64,000 bases of DNA from Dyadobacter sp. Leaf189 (GTDB taxonomy: Bacteria; Bacteroidota; Bacteroidia; Cytophagales; Spirosomataceae): positions 62,268 through 126,267 of the forward strand of contig NZ_LMPS01000007.1 of the NCBI RefSeq assembly GCF_001424405.1, given 5' to 3'. Of this stretch, positions 24,696 to 33,347 are shown one piece after another. The first letter of the stretch is position 1; each line of letters begins with the position of its first letter. The translations under genes were made by a program, and so were the position numbers. The notes under the pieces were generated by a model, which worked only from the letters and a program-made list of their open reading frames with translations, was not told where the DNA came from and searched no databases.

Positions 24696-25945
24696 GCGTG
24701 TTGTTTCTGGGGAATTGAGATTCTGAATGTGCTTCCCTTGCCTAATGTACTTTCCAGTTCGAGCTTCCAACGGTGCGCCCGGACAATTTGTTTCACATAG
24801 CTCAGCCCGATTCCAAATCCTTTTACATTATGTACGTCACCGTAAGGAATGCGGAAAAACTGGTTGAATATTTTTTTCTGATACTCCGGCGCGATGCCGA
24901 TACCCTGGTCGCTAACTTCTATGATCAGGCATTTACCTCTGTTATAAGTGGCCACATTTACTTCGGGATCATCGTCAGAATATTTCAATGCATTGTCAAT
25001 CAGGTTATTGATCATACAGCGGAAGTGAAATGGGTCCGTTTCTATCATATTATTATCCGTCTGATCCTGAAACTTCACCTTTCCTTCAAAAGGCAGCAGA
25101 ATGGACCGGATCATCTCATTTACGTGCACAGTTTCCTTTTGCAGGGTCAATACGTTCCGTTCGGCCTTCGCCATTGAAAGTACCATTTCCACCTGTCCCT
25201 GCAAGCGCAGGATCTCGTCCTGTACGATCTGTACATATCGTTTATGCCGCTGCGGCTGCATGATAATATGATCGGAATTGAGCACATCTGCGGCAATGCG
25301 GATCGTAGAAATCGGTGTTTGCAGCTCGTGGGTCATATTATTCACAAAATCACGCTGTACTTCCGACAGCTGCTTTTGTCTCAAAATCACAAACAATGCA
25401 TAAGCAAAAAGCGAAACGGCCACCAGCACCAGTACCGACGACCAGATTGCACGGTTGATACTGCCTGCAAAGTAGGTTTCCTGTTCCGGGAAACGGACAC
25501 CGAAATAGTAGGGATACTTATCTGTTTTAATGAAATTGGTAGTTGTTGCCGGCAGTTTTGCATTGGTTTTCGTACTCAATGACATCCCGTAACGCATTCT
25601 GTTCGTGGTACAATCGTAGATCCCTACTTCAAAGTCGGCGATGAGATTGTGCTTTTGAAAACTATCCTTGATAAAAACTTCAAGCAGATCAGGCTGCGTA
25701 GTGGAATTGGTATTAACAAGGAAATACTCAGGGGAAAGCTGCTCAACGGGGTTGGTGGTTTGCATTACCCCATTTACTTTGGCCAGCTTGGCAGCTACAT
25801 CCTGTAAAGCAACGTGCGCATTCTGGTTAAACTGCCTGTGGCGAAGATCGAGCGCCTGTTTTACCCAAAAAATCTGCGTGATCACCACGCCGATAATCAG
25901 GAGCGCAGAGAAAACGGTGAGTGATTGAATGGTTCGTCTCGACAT
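24692..25945 (-). CDS. Sensor histidine kinase
   Basis: A 417-residue inner-membrane kinase: helix 1 (about 8-27), periplasmic sensor region (28-165), helix 2 (about 167-188), HisKA domain with H206 in NNMTHELQTPIS, and HATPase with N box NNLIDNALKYSDD, DQGIGIAPEYQ and FGIGLSY. The periplasmic region is not a known sensor to me. It phosphorylates the response regulator encoded next, with a 4-base overlap. The pair resembles Bacteroidota RprXY-like systems, but no signal can be given. Confidence 0.94.
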   Translation of the reverse strand: MSRRTIQSLTVFSALLIIGVVITQIFWVKQALDLRHRQFNQNAHVALQDVAAKLAKVNGVMQTTNPVEQLSPEYFLVNTNSTTQPDLLEVFIKDSFQKHNLIADFEVGIYDCTTNRMRYGMSLSTKTNAKLPATTTNFIKTDKYPYYFGVRFPEQETYFAGSINRAIWSSVLVLVAVSLFAYALFVILRQKQLSEVQRDFVNNMTHELQTPISTIRIAADVLNSDHIIMQPQRHKRYVQIVQDEILRLQGQVEMVLSMAKAERNVLTLQKETVHVNEMIRSILLPFEGKVKFQDQTDNNMIETDPFHFRCMINNLIDNALKYSDDDPEVNVATYNRGKCLIIEVSDQGIGIAPEYQKKIFNQFFRIPYGDVHNVKGFGIGLSYVKQIVRAHRWKLELESTLGKGSTFRISIPQKQHA

Positions 25946-26060
25946 AGCAGAATGATAATAGCAAATTTAAGGCCAATAAAAGGAATTGACCTTAGCCGAA
26001 ACGACATAAGCGCAATGGATATGCGGGTTTAACATTCATTAACGCTTTGGCAGCGGAAGC

Positions 26061-26906
26061 TCAGGAATAGTATTGAACCAGCCCATCCAGCGGCGTTCTC
26101 AGGATACGGCCGCATTGAAGCTCGTTTGAGGCAAGTACTTTTTGAAGGATATCCTGATAATAGAAGGCAATGGAGCCGGTAAAATGGACCGGGTGATCCG
26201 ACGCATTAGGATGTTTCAGAATGTATTTTTGGGTAAAAAGTGAAAACGCGTCGCTTACCAGCTGCTGCATGTAGCTATCTGTTATATGCGCGGCAATGAA
26301 CTGGGAAAAAGCGGCAAAAAACCGGTTGGGATAAGGTTTTTTATAAGCATTCTCCAAAACATATAGCCTGTTGATCTCCGGGTAAGTAGCTGCGAAATTC
26401 TCATGCAGGCTCGCTGGAAGCTCATTTTGCAGGAAGCGTACCACAAGTGTTTTTCCCAGGTAAGAGCCGCTTCCTTCATCTCCGAGCCAGAAGCCGAGTG
26501 AACCAATGGAGTGCACGATTTTCTCGCCGTCGTAAAATGCATTATTAGCGCCTGTACCCAGGATACAAGCCAATCCGGGCTCCCGGCCGCACAGGCCACG
26601 CGCGGCACCGAGCATATCCGACGCAACTTCTATTTGCGTCGAAGAAGGAATGCAATGCAGCAATGCATCGTAAACAGGCTGGCTTGTTTTTTCATCCGCA
26701 CAGCCTGCGCCGTAAAAGAAAATGCGGTCGATTTGAGCTGTAATATCAGGAATAACCTGTTCATTCAGAACGGGAATGATCTGTTCGGCAGTCTGGTAAA
26801 ATGGATTGATACCGGCAGATTGAAATGCGCCAACCTGCACACCGTCGTGTGTGATTACCCAATCAGTCTTGGTGGATCCGCTGTCCGCTATTAAATAGGT
26901 ACTCAT
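26061..26906 (-). CDS. BadF/BadG/BcrA/BcrD ATPase family protein (N-acetylglucosamine kinase-like)
   Basis: A 281-residue sugar kinase-like ATPase of the ASKHA fold. Phosphate loop 1 is LIADSGSTKTDW (residues 5-16); the second phosphate/adenosine region carries GTGANN. In Bacteroidota such proteins are annotated as N-acetylglucosamine kinases and phosphorylate amino sugars from wall turnover; this is family knowledge, not proven here. ATG 26915, directly after the stop of the cytochrome b5-like gene, would add three residues. The two genes are probably co-translated. Confidence 0.85.
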   Translation of the reverse strand: MSTYLIADSGSTKTDWVITHDGVQVGAFQSAGINPFYQTAEQIIPVLNEQVIPDITAQIDRIFFYGAGCADEKTSQPVYDALLHCIPSSTQIEVASDMLGAARGLCGREPGLACILGTGANNAFYDGEKIVHSIGSLGFWLGDEGSGSYLGKTLVVRFLQNELPASLHENFAATYPEINRLYVLENAYKKPYPNRFFAAFSQFIAAHITDSYMQQLVSDAFSLFTQKYILKHPNASDHPVHFTGSIAFYYQDILQKVLASNELQCGRILRTPLDGLVQYYS

Positions 26907-26915
26907 GGAAATCAT

Positions 26916-27152
26916 CTAGTTTTTGGATTGCAGGCGGCCGATTACATTGAAACGCTCGAAAACGCGGTCTGTATGTGGCGCGTCGCCCAGCTCTTTGGTA
27001 AGGTCCTGGCCGGCCCAATGCTCATAATGGTGTCCGTTACGCCATAGACGGGAAGCGGTTACATCATAAATGATCCCTTTGTACGCACACCAGATTTCCT
27101 CTTTGTCCTGCCCGTTCCTGAGTGCAAGTTGCGCGTGCGTATATTCTTTCAT
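26916..27152 (-). CDS. Small cytochrome b5-like haem-binding protein
   Basis: A 78-residue protein consisting only of a cytochrome b5-like domain: YTHAQLALRNGQDKEEIW (strand and helix), AYKGIIYDVTASRLWRNGHHYEHWAGQDLT, then APHTDRVFERF. Histidines in the NGHHYEHW and APHTD segments are placed as the two haem ligands of the family. No membrane anchor or signal peptide, so a soluble cytoplasmic carrier is expected. The longer frame from 27218 adds 22 residues with no family similarity. Partner unknown; next gene is a sugar kinase-like protein. Confidence 0.8.
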   Translation of the reverse strand: MKEYTHAQLALRNGQDKEEIWCAYKGIIYDVTASRLWRNGHHYEHWAGQDLTKELGDAPHTDRVFERFNVIGRLQSKN

Positions 27153-27288
27153 GAAATATGATTTGACCGTGCAATTTAGCGATCGGAGCCAGTGGGTAAA
27201 AATTAAAATGATCTTCACTGAATATTTTGATAATAAGACTAAAAAGTAGGAACTTGGCGTTGTGTTATGAAATTTAGGAAATACAAAT

Positions 27289-27744
27289 ATGAAAAAAAGT
27301 TACTCTCTGATTTGGTGTATTGCTCTGATCGTCACTTTGATAAATGCAGGATGTAAGGAGAAAGTGAAACCCGCTTCTGAAAGAATTGCCAAAGCGTGGA
27401 CTGCCGAATCTGTGAAGCATGGAAGCGCAGTTGCCTATACGAGAGGAGGTTCCAATAATTCAGTTCCGGGATATTCAGCTTTCAGATTGACTTTGACCAA
27501 TTCGTCGGGATCAATGACTGCTACACTGACCGACTGGGATGGATTCACAACCAATGGCACCTGGGCGCTGGACGGAAACACCAAATTGATCCTGAAAGAC
27601 CTGGTACCACAGCCTACCGGAACCGGCGGAACAATTGAATTTACGATCAATACACTGGAAGATTCGAAGCTTGTATTGACACGTTTGAAAGGCAGCTCAA
27701 AAACGGGAGGCACGATCAATGAATATACATTGACAAATCCATAG
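27289..27744 (+). CDS. Small lipoprotein of unknown function
   Basis: A 151-residue lipoprotein: signal peptide with lipobox INAGC (C22), followed by a beta-rich domain (about 30-148) with alternating hydrophobic residues (RLTLTNSSGSMTATLTDWDG, TNGTWALDGNTKLIL). The pattern resembles lipocalin-like lipoproteins of Bacteroidota. No close family recognised. It stands alone with its own strong terminator. Confidence 0.8.
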   Translation: MKKSYSLIWCIALIVTLINAGCKEKVKPASERIAKAWTAESVKHGSAVAYTRGGSNNSVPGYSAFRLTLTNSSGSMTATLTDWDGFTTNGTWALDGNTKLILKDLVPQPTGTGGTIEFTINTLEDSKLVLTRLKGSSKTGGTINEYTLTNP

Positions 27745-27775
27745 TAACCGGATTTATTTAGTAGAAGATATCGCT

Positions 27776-27814
27776 GCGAAGCCGGTTCTCATCCGAACCG
27801 GCTTCGCTTTTTTT
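27776..27814 (+). terminator. Strong terminator after lipoprotein gene
   Basis: 13-bp perfect stem GCGAAGCCGGTTC / GAACCGGCTTCGC with a 6-base loop and seven T. One of the strongest in the window. Confidence 0.92.
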
Positions 27815-27817
27815 GTC

Positions 27818-27825
27818 TAATTTTG
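27818..27825 (+). promoter_or_regulatory. -7 element directly before thiL
   Basis: TAATTTTG, an exact TAnnTTTG match that ends 4 bases before the thiL ATG. If used, transcription would start at or next to the start codon, giving a leaderless mRNA. Confidence 0.45.
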
Positions 27826-27829
27826 TACT

Positions 27830-28849
27830 ATGGAAAGCAGAACAGAAATCAGCAGCCTGGGTGAATTCGGGCTGATTCAGAGAATAAATAAAGGAGTAAC
27901 AACTGTGTTGCCGGATACTGTACGTGGTATTGGCGATGATGCAGCTGTAATCGATTTAGGCGAGGAATATGGATTGATCAGCACCGATCTGATGCTGGAA
28001 GGCGTGCATTTTGATCTTACCTTTTTTCCTCTTAAACATTTAGGGTACAAGGCGATAGCAACAAATGTATCGGACATTGCCGCGATGAACGGGATACCGC
28101 GCCAGGTAACTGTGAGTATTGCGATCAGCAACCGCTTTTCTGTGGAAGCTGTTGATGAACTTTATGCGGGTATCAAAACAGCATGCAAGGATTTCAATGT
28201 AGACCTTGTAGGCGGGGATACTTCTTCTTCACGCTCGGGATTACTTATTTCGGTCAGTGTTTTTGGCAAAGTAAAAAAGGATAAGATCGTTTACCGGAAT
28301 ACAGCGAAACCCAATGATTTGCTATGTGTAACCGGCGATCTGGGAGGCGCTTACCTTGGATTGCAGCTGCTGGAACGGGAAAAGCAGGTGTTTCTTGCCA
28401 ATCCGGAAATGCAGCCTGAACTCGAAGGTAAAGACTATGTAATCCAGCGCCAGTTGCGGCCCGAAGCCAGAATGGACGTGATTTACGAGCTGGAAGAAGC
28501 AGGGGTGATACCTACTTCTATGATAGACGTTTCGGACGGTCTTGCTTCCGACCTGCTGCATATCTGTGCACAGTCGGGTGTAGGTGCGGTGGTATTTGAA
28601 GAGCGGCTTCCCATTGACGAGCAAACATTTCTAGCCGCCACGGAACTGAACCTCAGCCCGGTAACAGCTGCATTGAATGGAGGCGAAGATTATGAGCTGT
28701 TATTTACCGTGTCCCAGTCTGCGTATGAACTGATCAAAAACAATCCGAAGATTACGTTCGTCGGTTACATTGCCGACAAAAGTGAGGGTGTTTCGATACA
28801 TACCAAGTCTGACAGCCGCATTCCGCTGACTGCACAAGGGTGGAGTTAA
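27830..28849 (+). CDS. thiL: Thiamine-monophosphate kinase
   Basis: A 339-residue ThiL with GEFGLIQRI (11-19), GIGDDAAVI (33-41), STDLMLEGVHFD (51-62), the VGGDTSSS loop and DVSDGLASDL, all metal and nucleotide binding sites of the PurM-like fold. It phosphorylates thiamine monophosphate to thiamine diphosphate. No other thi gene is next to it, and no TPP riboswitch is seen upstream. The start is fixed by the family N-terminus; there is no other Met nearby. Confidence 0.96.
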   Translation: MESRTEISSLGEFGLIQRINKGVTTVLPDTVRGIGDDAAVIDLGEEYGLISTDLMLEGVHFDLTFFPLKHLGYKAIATNVSDIAAMNGIPRQVTVSIAISNRFSVEAVDELYAGIKTACKDFNVDLVGGDTSSSRSGLLISVSVFGKVKKDKIVYRNTAKPNDLLCVTGDLGGAYLGLQLLEREKQVFLANPEMQPELEGKDYVIQRQLRPEARMDVIYELEEAGVIPTSMIDVSDGLASDLLHICAQSGVGAVVFEERLPIDEQTFLAATELNLSPVTAALNGGEDYELLFTVSQSAYELIKNNPKITFVGYIADKSEGVSIHTKSDSRIPLTAQGWS

Positions 28850-28871
28850 ATGTGATTGAAAAAGTGAATTC

Positions 28872-28901
28872 AGGCGCGGCTATCTGGCTGCGCCTTTTTT
28901 T
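28872..28901 (+). terminator. Terminator after thiL
   Basis: Stem AGGCGC-GGC / GCT-GCGCCT (9 bp with one G-T), loop TATCTG, followed by seven T. Confidence 0.85.
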
Positions 28902-29009
28902 GTGGGTTGCCAGTTGCATTCAGACCGAAACAGGGCTACGCAACCATCGGAATGTTTTGACCGTATTCGGGACAAACCAATTCATCTCTAACAATCATAA
29001 TTTATTCCG

Positions 29010-29867
29010 ATGAAAATCTTTTCAATCACCCGAATGCTGTTCCTGCTGGGAGCTTTACTAGCAGTGACAGTCTCCTGCTCCGACGACGACGGCGAAGAAA
29101 CCCCCGTCACGCCAAATGACATTATGCTGAAAGAAAATGGCTCGCTGGGCAAGGTACTAACTGACAAGAACGGCAAAACGCTTTACTTTTTTACCAAAGA
29201 TGCGGGCAATACCTCCGTTTGCACGGGCCCATGCCTGGCAGCCTGGCCGGTTTTTTCAGTAGCTAACCCTGCTTCATTGAAGTTGGATGCCGGCTTGAAA
29301 GCTTCTGATTTTGCTAACATTACCCGCACTGATGGCGCTACACAAACTACTTACAAAGGCTGGCCGCTGTACTATTTCGCCAACGACGCCGCGCCGGGCG
29401 AGGTCAAGGGTGAAGGGGTTAACAATGCGTGGTATGTGGCTAAAACGAAATACACGGTAATGCTTTCCAATGCGCAGCTGGTAGGAAACGACGGGAAGTC
29501 CTATAAAGCGGACTATACCGAGGGTATTGCTGAATCGCAATTCCTGGTAGACAGCCTGGGACGTACATTATATGCGTTTGCGCGTGATTCGTCGATGAAC
29601 AACAATTGGACAACAAACGATCCTAATCACGATGCTACCTGGCCGATCTATGAAGTGGCCAGTATAGACGAAATTCCATCTGCATTGGATAAAACGCAAT
29701 TCGGTACAATCACCGTTTTTGGTAAAAAGCAGTTGACTTACAAAGGCTGGCCGCTGTACTATTTTGGAGCCGATGCGATGACAAAAGGAATGACGAAAGG
29801 CGTAAGCGTACCGCGTCCGGGCGTGTGGCCGATCGTAAACAAAGAATCACCTATTGCGCCTAAATAA
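29010..29867 (+). CDS. Lipoprotein with COG4315-type secreted repeats
   Basis: A 285-residue lipoprotein: lipobox VTVSC (C23), an acidic linker (24-31), then PF03640 repeats. The repeats show LGKVLTDKNGKTLYFF (about 47-62), YKGWPLYYFANDA, a second LVDSLGRTLYAFARDSS and YKGWPLYYFGADA. The motif (D-x-x-G-R/K-T-L-Y-x-F; Y-K-G-W-P-L-Y-Y-F) is conserved across bacteria, and no activity is established. Cysteines in VCTGPCLAAWP occur only in the first repeat. A 29-base identical DNA segment in both halves shows recent duplication or gene conversion. Likely attached to a membrane facing the periplasm or surface. Confidence 0.9.
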   Translation: MKIFSITRMLFLLGALLAVTVSCSDDDGEETPVTPNDIMLKENGSLGKVLTDKNGKTLYFFTKDAGNTSVCTGPCLAAWPVFSVANPASLKLDAGLKASDFANITRTDGATQTTYKGWPLYYFANDAAPGEVKGEGVNNAWYVAKTKYTVMLSNAQLVGNDGKSYKADYTEGIAESQFLVDSLGRTLYAFARDSSMNNNWTTNDPNHDATWPIYEVASIDEIPSALDKTQFGTITVFGKKQLTYKGWPLYYFGADAMTKGMTKGVSVPRPGVWPIVNKESPIAPK

Positions 29868-29887
29868 GTTGAATTGTTACAAGTGCC

Positions 29888-29920
29888 AGGTGGCTTCCCG
29901 TGCGGGAAGTCACCTTTTTT
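29888..29920 (+). terminator. Terminator between lipoprotein and class IV aminotransferase genes
   Basis: Stem AGGTGGCTTCCC / GGGAAGTCACCT with loop GTGC, then six T. The T-run overlaps the stop codon of the convergent aminotransferase gene. Confidence 0.85.
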
Positions 29921-30749
29921 ATTTACCCCAGTTTAAAACCAGCTTTTCAAACAGTTCTTGCAAAAAGAGCGTCTGCTTGCCGGCAGTTCCGTCACCAATG
30001 GGCTGCTCGCCGATTTGCACTACCGGCATAACCCACTTTGTGGTACTGGTCGTAAATGCCTCATCAGCAGTGATTACTTCCTGATACGAAACAGGTCGTA
30101 CCTCAACTTCGAAATGCAGTTTGGCAAGTTCAAGTACAACTTTGCGGGTGATCCCGTTCAGGATGTTCCGGTTGGAGGTAATGAGCTTTGAATCCCTGAA
30201 AATAAAAATATTGCTGCGCGTCAGCTCGCTTACTTCTCCGTCTTTGTAGAAAAGCAAATCGGCGGCTTGCTGCCTTTTTAGCTCGTCGGCCATTAAAACC
30301 ATGTGCACGTAGTTGGTGGTTTTAATTTCGGGTAAATCGCGGACGTATTCGTAAGGAATCACTTTAATGCCTTTCAACCTGCCTGCGGGATTATCCTGCG
30401 GCAATGCTTCTGTGCGGATCAGCAAGTTCGGCTGTACTACATGCACACTGTCGGGCGCATAACCTCCCGTGAGCACAAAACGAAATGCTACTTCCTGCTC
30501 GCCCGACAATGCATGCAGGTCGGCCAGAATTTTCTCTGTTTCTTCCTGGGTGACCGGCAGCGTCAGTTTGAGCAGCCTTGCCGAATTTTCAAAACGCTGC
30601 CAGTAATCATCCCACCGGAATGGTACACCATTATAAGTCCTGAAATAGTCAAAAAGTCCGTAGCCGCGCAGCAATCCAAGATCATTGGTCTGGAAAACCG
30701 GCTCGTTGATTGCTAGTATATCGCCGTTGAAGTACTGATGAAATGGCAT
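29919..30749 (-). CDS. Class IV PLP-dependent aminotransferase
   Basis: A 276-residue fold type IV PLP enzyme. The PLP lysine is K143 in EIKTTNYV, and E175 in DGEVSELTRSNIF is the usual Glu that contacts the cofactor nitrogen. Family members are branched-chain aminotransferases, D-alanine aminotransferases and aminodeoxychorismate lyases; sequence alone does not decide between them. The start is taken at ATG 30749 (MPFHQYFNGD), since the 33 upstream codons are unlike the family. It is divergent from the polyprenyl synthase. Confidence 0.88.
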   Translation of the reverse strand: MPFHQYFNGDILAINEPVFQTNDLGLLRGYGLFDYFRTYNGVPFRWDDYWQRFENSARLLKLTLPVTQEETEKILADLHALSGEQEVAFRFVLTGGYAPDSVHVVQPNLLIRTEALPQDNPAGRLKGIKVIPYEYVRDLPEIKTTNYVHMVLMADELKRQQAADLLFYKDGEVSELTRSNIFIFRDSKLITSNRNILNGITRKVVLELAKLHFEVEVRPVSYQEVITADEAFTTSTTKWVMPVVQIGEQPIGDGTAGKQTLFLQELFEKLVLNWGK

Positions 30750-30946
30750 TTTCGATTGGAAATGAGATGGAATCTTAAAGTTATGATAATGTTGCAGAAT
30801 AGCGCCACAATGGCAAAAATCGAATTTATCCTCGAATTCTGTCGGCAAGACAAGGAAAATCCCCTACTTTGCATAAGTCTCCGGATTGAAAAAAACGTTC
30901 ATACCAAACATTGCGCCCTGTCTTTTTCAGGCGATTTCCGCATTCG

Positions 30947-31921
30947 ATGCTTAACCCCGATCAACTACTCCAGAAGCTCCAGTCCGAATTTGAAAAGCAT
31001 ACTTATGGCATCGGCCCTGCTGAGCTTTACGAGCCGATCAGCTACATTATGTCGCTGCACGGAAAGCGTTTCCGGCCGCTGCTGACGCTGCTGGCATCGT
31101 CTATCTACTCCGAAGATGTGGAGCGTTCGATCCGGCCTGCGATGGCGGTGGAAGTATTTCACAACTTCACATTAATGCACGACGATATCATGGACCGCGC
31201 ACCACTGCGCCGCGGTAAACCTACCGTGCATGAAAAATGGAATGCAAATACGGCGATCTTGTCGGGCGACGTGATGTTGATCCGGGCGTATGATCTGCTG
31301 CTTGATATTCCAAAAGACCAGCTGAGGCTGGTGTTGGCGCGATTTAACCAAACAGCTGCCGAGGTATGTGAAGGACAGCAGCTGGATATGAATTTTGAAA
31401 CACGCTGGAATGTGACAGAGGAGGAATATCTTGAAATGATACGTCTTAAAACTTCGGTGCTGCTCGGTTTTGCATTGGAATTAGGCGGGATAATCGGCGG
31501 GGCTGATGACGAGTCGGTAAGGCTGCTGTATTCGGCGGGGGAAAATATGGGGATCGGCTTTCAGCTGAAAGACGATTTGCTCGATGTGTATGGAGATCCC
31601 TCGAAGTTTGGTAAACAGGTAGGCGGCGATATTATCTCGAACAAGAAAACGTTCTTACTTATTGAAGCATTATCCAAAGCGACCGGATCACACAAAGCAG
31701 CGCTTGATCAATGGATTTCTGCCGCCGAGTTTGACCCGGAAGAGAAGGTGGGTGCGGTAAAAGCAATTTATGAATCGCTCGATATCCGGAAGTTTACCGA
31801 AGAGAAGATTAATACCTATTTTGAAAAAGGCCTGGCCAACCTTCGGAGCCTGAATGTGGAGGAATCCCGGAAAGCATCGCTGCTGCAATTTGTCCAGCAG
31901 CTGGTTGAACGTGAAAAATAA
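30947..31921 (+). CDS. Polyprenyl diphosphate synthase
   Basis: A 324-residue all-helical prenyltransferase with first Asp-rich motif DDIMD (79-83), followed by RRGKPT, and second DDLLDVYGD. KRFRP (40-44) binds diphosphate. It condenses isopentenyl diphosphate with an allylic diphosphate; chain length cannot be set from sequence. The residue before the first DD region is not bulky at all positions, which leaves both farnesyl/geranylgeranyl and longer products open. A TTG-start extension from 30911 is not supported. The rhomboid gene follows 22 bases downstream. Confidence 0.93.
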   Translation: MLNPDQLLQKLQSEFEKHTYGIGPAELYEPISYIMSLHGKRFRPLLTLLASSIYSEDVERSIRPAMAVEVFHNFTLMHDDIMDRAPLRRGKPTVHEKWNANTAILSGDVMLIRAYDLLLDIPKDQLRLVLARFNQTAAEVCEGQQLDMNFETRWNVTEEEYLEMIRLKTSVLLGFALELGGIIGGADDESVRLLYSAGENMGIGFQLKDDLLDVYGDPSKFGKQVGGDIISNKKTFLLIEALSKATGSHKAALDQWISAAEFDPEEKVGAVKAIYESLDIRKFTEEKINTYFEKGLANLRSLNVEESRKASLLQFVQQLVEREK

Positions 31922-31943
31922 CAGCTTATTAAATTAGTGAATT

Positions 31944-32564
31944 ATGTCAATAACCCTCATACTTGTAATTATTACCTCGGGCATCAGCTACTACGCGCTG
32001 AACAATTATAGTTTAATGGACAAGATGATATTCAATCCTTACCGCGTTCGGCAGCGGAATGAATATTATCGCTTTATCACCTCCGGTTTTGTACATGCAG
32101 ACTTTGGTCACCTGATCTTCAACATGCTCAGTTTGTGGTTTGTAGGAGAAGGAATTGAAAGGCTTTTTGCAATGCTTTTCGGGCCGAGCGGAACGATGTA
32201 CTACCTGTTCCTGTACATTGTCGGCATTATTGTAGCAGATATACCAACGTTCCTGAAACACCGCAACAACTCTAAATATAACTCGCTCGGCGCTTCCGGA
32301 GGGGTATCGGCTGTGCTTTTCGCTGCCATTCTTTACGCGCCTTTGATGAGCATCTGCCTGTACTTCTTCATTTGTATGCCAGGCTTTATATTCGGGTTGC
32401 TATATCTTGGGTACTCTGTTTACGAGTCAAAAAGGGGAATGAGCTATGTAAACCATAGTGCGCACTTATATGGGGCAATTTTCGGAATGCTGTTTATGGC
32501 GGTGGTTTACCCGGGAGCAGTTCCTCAGTTTTTTGAACAAATACTAAGCTGGCGCTTATTTTAA
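31944..32564 (+). CDS. Rhomboid family intramembrane serine protease
   Basis: A 206-residue membrane protein with five to six helices. The catalytic serine is S118 in GASGG and the histidine is H174 in NHSAHLYGAIFG; HADFGHLIFN (51-60) is the family loop-helix motif. It cleaves single-pass membrane proteins within the bilayer. The 3' end overlaps the convergent psd gene by 9 bases. Confidence 0.93.
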   Translation: MSITLILVIITSGISYYALNNYSLMDKMIFNPYRVRQRNEYYRFITSGFVHADFGHLIFNMLSLWFVGEGIERLFAMLFGPSGTMYYLFLYIVGIIVADIPTFLKHRNNSKYNSLGASGGVSAVLFAAILYAPLMSICLYFFICMPGFIFGLLYLGYSVYESKRGMSYVNHSAHLYGAIFGMLFMAVVYPGAVPQFFEQILSWRLF

Positions 32565-33215
32565 CTCAGCGAGCACAGTTACGCTTCCTACTGTTTTATC
32601 CTGCAGCTTCACTTTGATCTCCGCATCAAGAGGGACAAATATGTCTACGCGGGAGCCGAACTTGATAAAGCCCATTTCTGTGCTTTGCTCTACCTTATCG
32701 CCTTCCTTGATGTACCAGCGAATGCGGCGGGCTGCTGCGCCTGCTATCTGACGGAACAACACATCGATCCCTTCGACGGTCCTGATTACCACAGTGGTAC
32801 GCTCATTGTCGGTACTTGATTTTGGGTGCCAGGCAACGAGGTAAAGTCCGGCGTGGTACCTGAAATACTGGATAATGCCGCTTACCGGGTTCCAGTTGAT
32901 ATGCACGTTAAGAGGCGACATGAAAATGCTGATCTGTCTTCTTGGTCCGTTGAAGTATTCAGTTTCAACTACTTCTTCAATCACCACCACTTTTCCATCG
33001 CAGGGCGCTACGATCTGGCGATCGCTTTTATGGGCATTTCTTTTGGGGACGCGAAAAAATTGAACAACCAGCAGGAAAACGAATATACTGCCGATCAACA
33101 CCAGCCTTGGAATCCAGTATCCATCAGGAAGAAGATAATTAATTCCTAAGTTGATCAGTACCAGAACAATAATTGTAATTAAAATAATGGTATAGCCTTC
33201 CCGATGGAGTTTCAT
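32556..33215 (-). CDS. psd: Phosphatidylserine decarboxylase family protein (short form)
   Basis: A 219-residue short-form PSD, as found in archaea and Bacteroidota. Two N-terminal membrane helices (about 8-28 and 35-54), H105 in PLNVHINW, and the self-cleavage pair G187-S188 in IKFGSRVD, where the serine becomes the pyruvoyl group. It makes phosphatidylethanolamine. pssA often follows in related genomes but is not here. Confidence 0.93.
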   Translation of the reverse strand: MKLHREGYTIILITIIVLVLINLGINYLLPDGYWIPRLVLIGSIFVFLLVVQFFRVPKRNAHKSDRQIVAPCDGKVVVIEEVVETEYFNGPRRQISIFMSPLNVHINWNPVSGIIQYFRYHAGLYLVAWHPKSSTDNERTTVVIRTVEGIDVLFRQIAGAAARRIRWYIKEGDKVEQSTEMGFIKFGSRVDIFVPLDAEIKVKLQDKTVGSVTVLAELK

Positions 33216-33289
33216 GCTAATGGAATGTTTTCGTTTATGCTTTCAACAACTGCAAATATCGTATAAATCCTGATTTAACGGCAGCAAAA

Positions 33290-33321
33290 AGCCCTGCCTT
33301 TCGGAAACGAGAGGCAGGGCT
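33290..33321 (-). terminator. Terminator after secA
   Basis: 14-bp stem starting AGCCCTGCCT with a GAAA tetraloop, 26 bases past the secA stop, T5 on the minus strand. Confidence 0.85.
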
Positions 33322-33347
33322 GGTATTTTCACAAGGAATAAAAAAGG

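Noticed and set aside
27745..27829. TPP riboswitch before thiL
   Set aside because: The gap is filled by a terminator hairpin and a promoter element; no CUGAGA or ACCUGA core is present.
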